The position numbers and the translations under genes are program-made. From CAXTPV01 sp965276715 (GTDB lineage: Bacteria > Pseudomonadota > Alphaproteobacteria > Acetobacterales > Acetobacteraceae), in NCBI GenBank assembly GCA_965276715.1, contig OZ255622.1, forward strand, positions 1,364,001 to 1,428,000: 64,000 bases of DNA, given 5' to 3'. Every line of letters starts with the position of its first letter. The stretch's first letter is position 1. This document shows, in pieces, positions 60,781 to 64,000 of this stretch. The notes below the pieces were generated by a model that made no database searches, was not told the DNA's origin, and saw only the letters and a program-made list of their open reading frames with translations.

Positions 60781-61518
60781 TCAGAGGTTGTCGGCGCCGC
60801 CAGCTTCGGGGAGAAAGCCTACGGGGACGGTGAAGGCGTGGGAGAATTGTCCGGGATAGACTTCGTCGGGCATTGGCGGGAAGCGCAGGCCGGAGACGAT
60901 CAGAAGGCCCTGCTGATCAAGGACGGGATGTCCGGAGCTGGCGAGGATGTGGACATTCGAGACCGTTCCGTCTCGCGACAGGGTGAAGCCCAGTTCCACG
61001 TCGCCCGGGGGATGGGAGAGGCGGTAGGCGGGACTGTCGGGCGGCCGGGTGTTGCGCGAGACGAGGGCATGCAGGCGCCCGACATAGGCGGCCTCGGCGG
61101 AATGGTTTTCCGGCGCCTGCGACGCCTTCGCGGCCGATGGCGGCCTGGGCTCGACCGCTTGTGGCTGCTGGACCGGCGGTGGAGCGTCCCGGATCGCCGG
61201 ACGCGGCGGATGGCGGAGCCGGAGGGGGCGCCGCGGAGGCTTCGGTGGCGGTGGCGGCGGCAGGGGTGAAGGGGCCGCCTGCGGTGGTGGTGGTGGCGGC
61301 AGTGGATCGGGCGGTGGCGTGACCTCGGGCGCGGGCGGGGGCGGCGGCGGCGCGGGCGGTGGCTCCTCGACGACGGAGAGGGTGACCTGCGTCGGCTTCG
61401 GCGCCTCGACCGCAAGCCGCGACGGGAGGATGTCGCGTGTAGTGAAGACGACGATGAGGCCGAGCGTGATCGCCAGCGCCGCGCCTTGCAGCGCGATTTC
61501 GGCGCGGTCCTCGCTCAT
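60781..61518 (-). CDS. tonB: TonB-family energy transducer
   Basis: Encodes 245 residues from ATG 61518, overlapping the exbD stop by four bases. An N-terminal membrane anchor (ALQGAALAITLGLIVVFTT) is followed by a very Pro-rich spacer (about 45-115) and the C-terminal TonB domain (YVGRLHALVSRNTRPPDSPAYRL, given in parts: YVGRLHALVSR and SPAYRLSHPPGDVELGF, then GTVSNVHILASSGHP, VLDQQGLLIVSGLRFPP). It spans the periplasm and transmits energy to outer-membrane receptors. No TonB-dependent receptor lies inside the window. Confidence 0.88.
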   Translation of the reverse strand: MSEDRAEIALQGAALAITLGLIVVFTTRDILPSRLAVEAPKPTQVTLSVVEEPPPAPPPPPPAPEVTPPPDPLPPPPPPQAAPSPLPPPPPPKPPRRPLRLRHPPRPAIRDAPPPVQQPQAVEPRPPSAAKASQAPENHSAEAAYVGRLHALVSRNTRPPDSPAYRLSHPPGDVELGFTLSRDGTVSNVHILASSGHPVLDQQGLLIVSGLRFPPMPDEVYPGQFSHAFTVPVGFLPEAGGADNL

Positions 61519-61922
61519 TGCTTCTTGCTGATGATGGATGCCGCCTGGACGCTGGCGGATTTGAGGGCATCCATCACGCCGACAAGCGCCTGCACCTGCG
61601 CTCCCTGGTCGCTGGCGATGATGACGGCGAGCTTGGTGCCGTTGCCCTGCATGCCGTGGAGCTTGCCGGACAATTGGGAGAGCTCGACCGGGTCGGCGTC
61701 GAGGAAGAGACGCGCGTCCTTGCTGATGGTGATGGTGACGCGCCTGGGTTCCGTCAGGTGGTCGGGATTGGAGGATCTGGGCAGGGCGACCTTCAGGCCG
61801 AGCGCCGGCAGGACGTTCGTGCTGATCAGCACGAAGAACACCAGCAGGAACATCATCACGTCGATCATCGGGATGATCTCGATGCGCGCGCGGCGGCGCC
61901 GCTTGGCAGGCCAATGACGCAA
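61515..61922 (-). CDS. exbD: ExbD/TolR-family biopolymer transport protein
   Basis: Encodes 135 residues from TTG 61922. A basic N-terminus (RHWPAKRRRRARI) is followed by the single membrane helix with the essential Asp in IIPMIDVMMFLLVFFVL, then a periplasmic domain (GLKVALPRSSN, LDADPVELSQL, VIIASDQGAQVQALVGVMDAL). It is the channel partner of the ExbB-like protein. The start is four bases after the YncE-like stop, so the genes are probably in one transcript. Confidence 0.92.
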   Translation of the reverse strand: MRHWPAKRRRRARIEIIPMIDVMMFLLVFFVLISTNVLPALGLKVALPRSSNPDHLTEPRRVTITISKDARLFLDADPVELSQLSGKLHGMQGNGTKLAVIIASDQGAQVQALVGVMDALKSASVQAASIISKKQ

Positions 61923-61926
61923 CGGA

Positions 61927-62967
61927 TCAGGTGGGGTTCGGGTCGAGGACGAGGAGCTTCACGCTTCCCGGCTTGAACGGAGCGCGCAAGCCATGCGGAC
62001 CGCGCACCGGGGGCTTGCCTGGATCGACGTCGGCGGTGACGAGGAAGACGCGGCCGCTGGCGGCGTCTACTGCCATGGTGCGCGCGCCGATCGCGGTCTT
62101 GATCGTGGCATCGGGCTCGAGGATTCCGCTGGGCTCCTCGTCGAAGACGGAGAGGGTTCCGTCCCCGTTGGAGCTGAAGACGTGATGGTGGACCGGATCG
62201 AAGGCCGCGGCGTCCGTGCCGTGTCCGATGGGCAGGGTCTGGAGCACCTTGCCCGCGTCGGTGTCGACGACCATGAGCTCGGCGTTGACGCAGGTGGTGA
62301 ACAGGCGGTGGGTCGCGGGATCGATCGCCAGCCCATGCGGCGACTGGCAGCCGGGCACCGGGATGCGCTGGCCGACACGGCCGGCGGCGACGTCGATCCG
62401 CGCGATCTCGCTGCTGCTCTCGATGTTTGCGTAGATGTGGCCGGCGCCGTCGGCGGCGGCGAACTCGGGCGCGCCGCCGAGCGCGACGGTCGCCTTGACC
62501 GATTGTGTCGCGCTGTCGACCAAAGTCGCGGTCTGGCCATCGCCGTCCATCACGGCGATTACCCCGTCGGCCGGGTCGGCGATGACGGCATCGGCGTCGG
62601 TTCCGGCCGGGATCGTCTTGCCGGGCTTGAAGCTCCGCGCGTCGAAGGCGGTGAGCTGGGCGGTCTTGCCGCTGTCGGCGAAGATGACGCCGCCGGCGAC
62701 CGCCTGGCCATGCGCGCCATGCAGGCCGTCGAGCCTGCCGAGAATGCGGCCGTCGTCGGCGTCGACGATGTCGGTATGGTCGGCGTGCGAGACCAGGACG
62801 CGCTTGGAGGCGGGATCATAGACGACATAGTCCCACCGGTCGGGGGCGCCGAGCGGGACCGCACGCGTGGTCGTGTAGGACAGCCCGGCGGCGTCTGCCG
62901 GGACGGCAGCGCAGGCGAGACATGTCGACAGGCTGGCCGACAGGCCGACCGAAACGAGCTTCATCAT
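61927..62967 (-). CDS. YncE-family secreted beta-propeller protein
   Basis: Encodes 346 residues from ATG 62967 (AGGAAA upstream). A signal peptide is clear (VSVGLSASLSTCLACAAV, then ADAAG). The mature part shows repeated blades such as DYVVYDPASKRVLVSH, AVIADPADGVIAVMDGDG, EFAAADGAGHIYANIE, HGLAIDPATHRLFTTC and TMAVDAASGRVFLVTAD, the YncE/cytochrome d1-like propeller pattern. It is probably periplasmic. It lies between a secreted phosphoesterase and the ExbD-TonB-ExbB genes. Confidence 0.87.
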   Translation of the reverse strand: MMKLVSVGLSASLSTCLACAAVPADAAGLSYTTTRAVPLGAPDRWDYVVYDPASKRVLVSHADHTDIVDADDGRILGRLDGLHGAHGQAVAGGVIFADSGKTAQLTAFDARSFKPGKTIPAGTDADAVIADPADGVIAVMDGDGQTATLVDSATQSVKATVALGGAPEFAAADGAGHIYANIESSSEIARIDVAAGRVGQRIPVPGCQSPHGLAIDPATHRLFTTCVNAELMVVDTDAGKVLQTLPIGHGTDAAAFDPVHHHVFSSNGDGTLSVFDEEPSGILEPDATIKTAIGARTMAVDAASGRVFLVTADVDPGKPPVRGPHGLRAPFKPGSVKLLVLDPNPT

Positions 62968-62987
62968 CTGGTTTCCTGATCCGAGAC

Positions 62988-64000
62988 TCAACGCGCGAGC
63001 ACGAAGAGTGGCGCCATGCCGACGACGCCCTTGTCGGTGTCGCCGGCATGGCGGAGATGGTCGGCGATACCAAACGCGTCCTCGACAGTGCGGAGGAGCG
63101 AATAGTGGTTGTAGGGCGTGCTGTCGACCACGCCGCGCGGACCGTGATTGGTGACGACGATCGCGAGGCCGTGGCCGCCGGGTTCGGCGCCGCAGCAGGC
63201 AGCGGGGTCGCCCGGGATGGGGTGGTGACCGCCCTCGTCGGTGATGATGACCAAAGCTGCGTTGCCGGGGCGGATCCAGACCGGGCTGCTCGTGATGTCG
63301 CTCACCAGCGCTCCCGCGACAGCGTCGCCGCGGGCGATGCGGCCCTGCTCGTTCTCCTTGGTGCAGTCGGGAGGGACGTTGTCGCCCTTCAACCCGTGCA
63401 TGTCGTCGCACTGGTTGGGGACGATGAAGGCGAAATTGGGCATGCGGCCGGATGCGAGGTCGGCGTGGAGCGCGTCGAACCCCACGATGTGCTCGGCCCG
63501 GTTCGGGTCATGCTGCACGGAGATGTAGTTCATGAAGCCGTCATGCTTGGAGGCGTAGAGGGCGGCGGGACGATGGTCGGGATTGTTCGGGACCGGATAG
63601 ATCACGTCGGTGGCGCCGGGCGTGGGGAGGCTTTCCTCGTAGGCCCGCCAAGTCAGGCCATGGGCGATGAGCTGGCCGGCGAGGTCGGGCTGATCGACGG
63701 TGTGGTCGGGATAGGTGGGATCGGAGGCATGCTTGCAGGCGGGCTGGGTGGCGCCAGGCTTGCAAAAATACGGTTCGTCGTCGTGGATGCCGAAATTGTC
63801 GCCGCCGAGCATGGCGACGTAGTTGCCCTCGCTCGGATGCACGACGCCGTAGTAGTGCGACGCGACACCGTACTGGTGCGCGAGATTTGTGAGGTTCGGC
63901 GCATAGGGTTTGCCGACGATGTCGGCAAGACCTTGGTTCTCCTCGACGATGAGGAAGACGTGGTCGTAGCGCGGCATCGGTGGACGGTGTTGCGCAAGCG
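62988..64000 (-). CDS. Phosphoesterase family protein (phospholipase C / acid phosphatase-like), 5' end cut by window
   Basis: At least 329 residues are visible. The frame stays open to the window edge upstream of the first in-window ATG (63977), reading LAQHRPP before MPRYDHVF, which looks like the end of a signal peptide; the true start is therefore probably outside. The family pattern is present: YDHVFLIVEEN, the Asn-containing APNLTNLA, SEGNYVAMLGG, FIVPNQCDDMHG, LVIITDEGGHH and GPRGVVDSTPYNHYSLLRTVEDAFG. These enzymes hydrolyse phosphate esters outside the cytoplasm. The YncE-like gene follows after 20 bases. Confidence 0.88.
   Translation of the reverse strand, partial: LAQHRPPMPRYDHVFLIVEENQGLADIVGKPYAPNLTNLAHQYGVASHYYGVVHPSEGNYVAMLGGDNFGIHDDEPYFCKPGATQPACKHASDPTYPDHTVDQPDLAGQLIAHGLTWRAYEESLPTPGATDVIYPVPNNPDHRPAALYASKHDGFMNYISVQHDPNRAEHIVGFDALHADLASGRMPNFAFIVPNQCDDMHGLKGDNVPPDCTKENEQGRIARGDAVAGALVSDITSSPVWIRPGNAALVIITDEGGHHPIPGDPAACCGAEPGGHGLAIVVTNHGPRGVVDSTPYNHYSLLRTVEDAFGIADHLRHAGDTDKGVVGMAPLFVLAR

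Overview
The window is high-GC, densely coded bacterial DNA. The order tpiA-secG-pyrG-kdsA, KDO synthesis (a Gram-negative outer membrane), frequent GTG/TTG starts and many 4-base stop/start overlaps point to an alphaproteobacterium, most likely of the Acetobacteraceae/Rhodospirillales group; the genus cannot be named from the sequence alone. Layout: (1) 1-4349 is a housekeeping run: the 3' end of tpiA, secG, an FAD amine oxidase-like gene, pyrG and kdsA. (2) 4346-11171 is a minus-strand type I restriction-modification operon read hsdR-vapB-vapC-hsdS-orf-hsdM. A PIN-type toxin-antitoxin pair sits inside it, and hsdS carries a one-base frameshift. (3) 11233-13305 holds guaA and a small divergent lipoprotein. 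(4) 13316-15907 holds two sugar-transfer-type genes, a DUF707 protein and a GT-A-like protein with a C-terminal discoidin-like domain. (5) A tRNA-Arg(ACG) gene at 15960-16036 is the insertion site of a 14.2 kb integrative element. Its 48-bp direct repeats lie at 15990-16037 and 30208-30255. The element carries a tyrosine integrase, an AlpA-like excisionase candidate, a TOPRIM primase, a D5-type SF3 helicase followed by an iteron-like repeat region, an XRE repressor, a HigBA-like toxin-antitoxin pair, a tape-measure-like gene and a terminase large subunit split into two coupled genes. No portal, capsid or tail-completion gene is visible, so it looks like a phage satellite or a strongly reduced prophage. 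(6) 30296-53909 is a glycan and exoprotein region. It has several glycosyltransferase-like genes, a second discoidin-domain paralogue, three secreted beta-helix (tailspike-like) proteins, one of which carries 59-residue phage-fibre-like tandem repeats, then FkbH-ACP-Glf-GalE, which suggests a galactofuranose-containing glycan with a possible ACP-carried C3 substituent. The integrated element splits this region from the two related genes at 13316-15907. (7) 53951-58584 holds motB-motA in reversed order and a lipid-linked sugar pair (GT2-GtrA and an ArnT/PMT-like membrane transferase). (8) 58601-64000 holds an Lrp regulator divergent from trxB, then a minus-strand cluster phosphoesterase-YncE-exbD-tonB-exbB, which looks like an energised outer-membrane uptake system linked to an extracellular phosphoesterase. 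Function calls rest on motifs and family resemblance read by eye; no database search was run.
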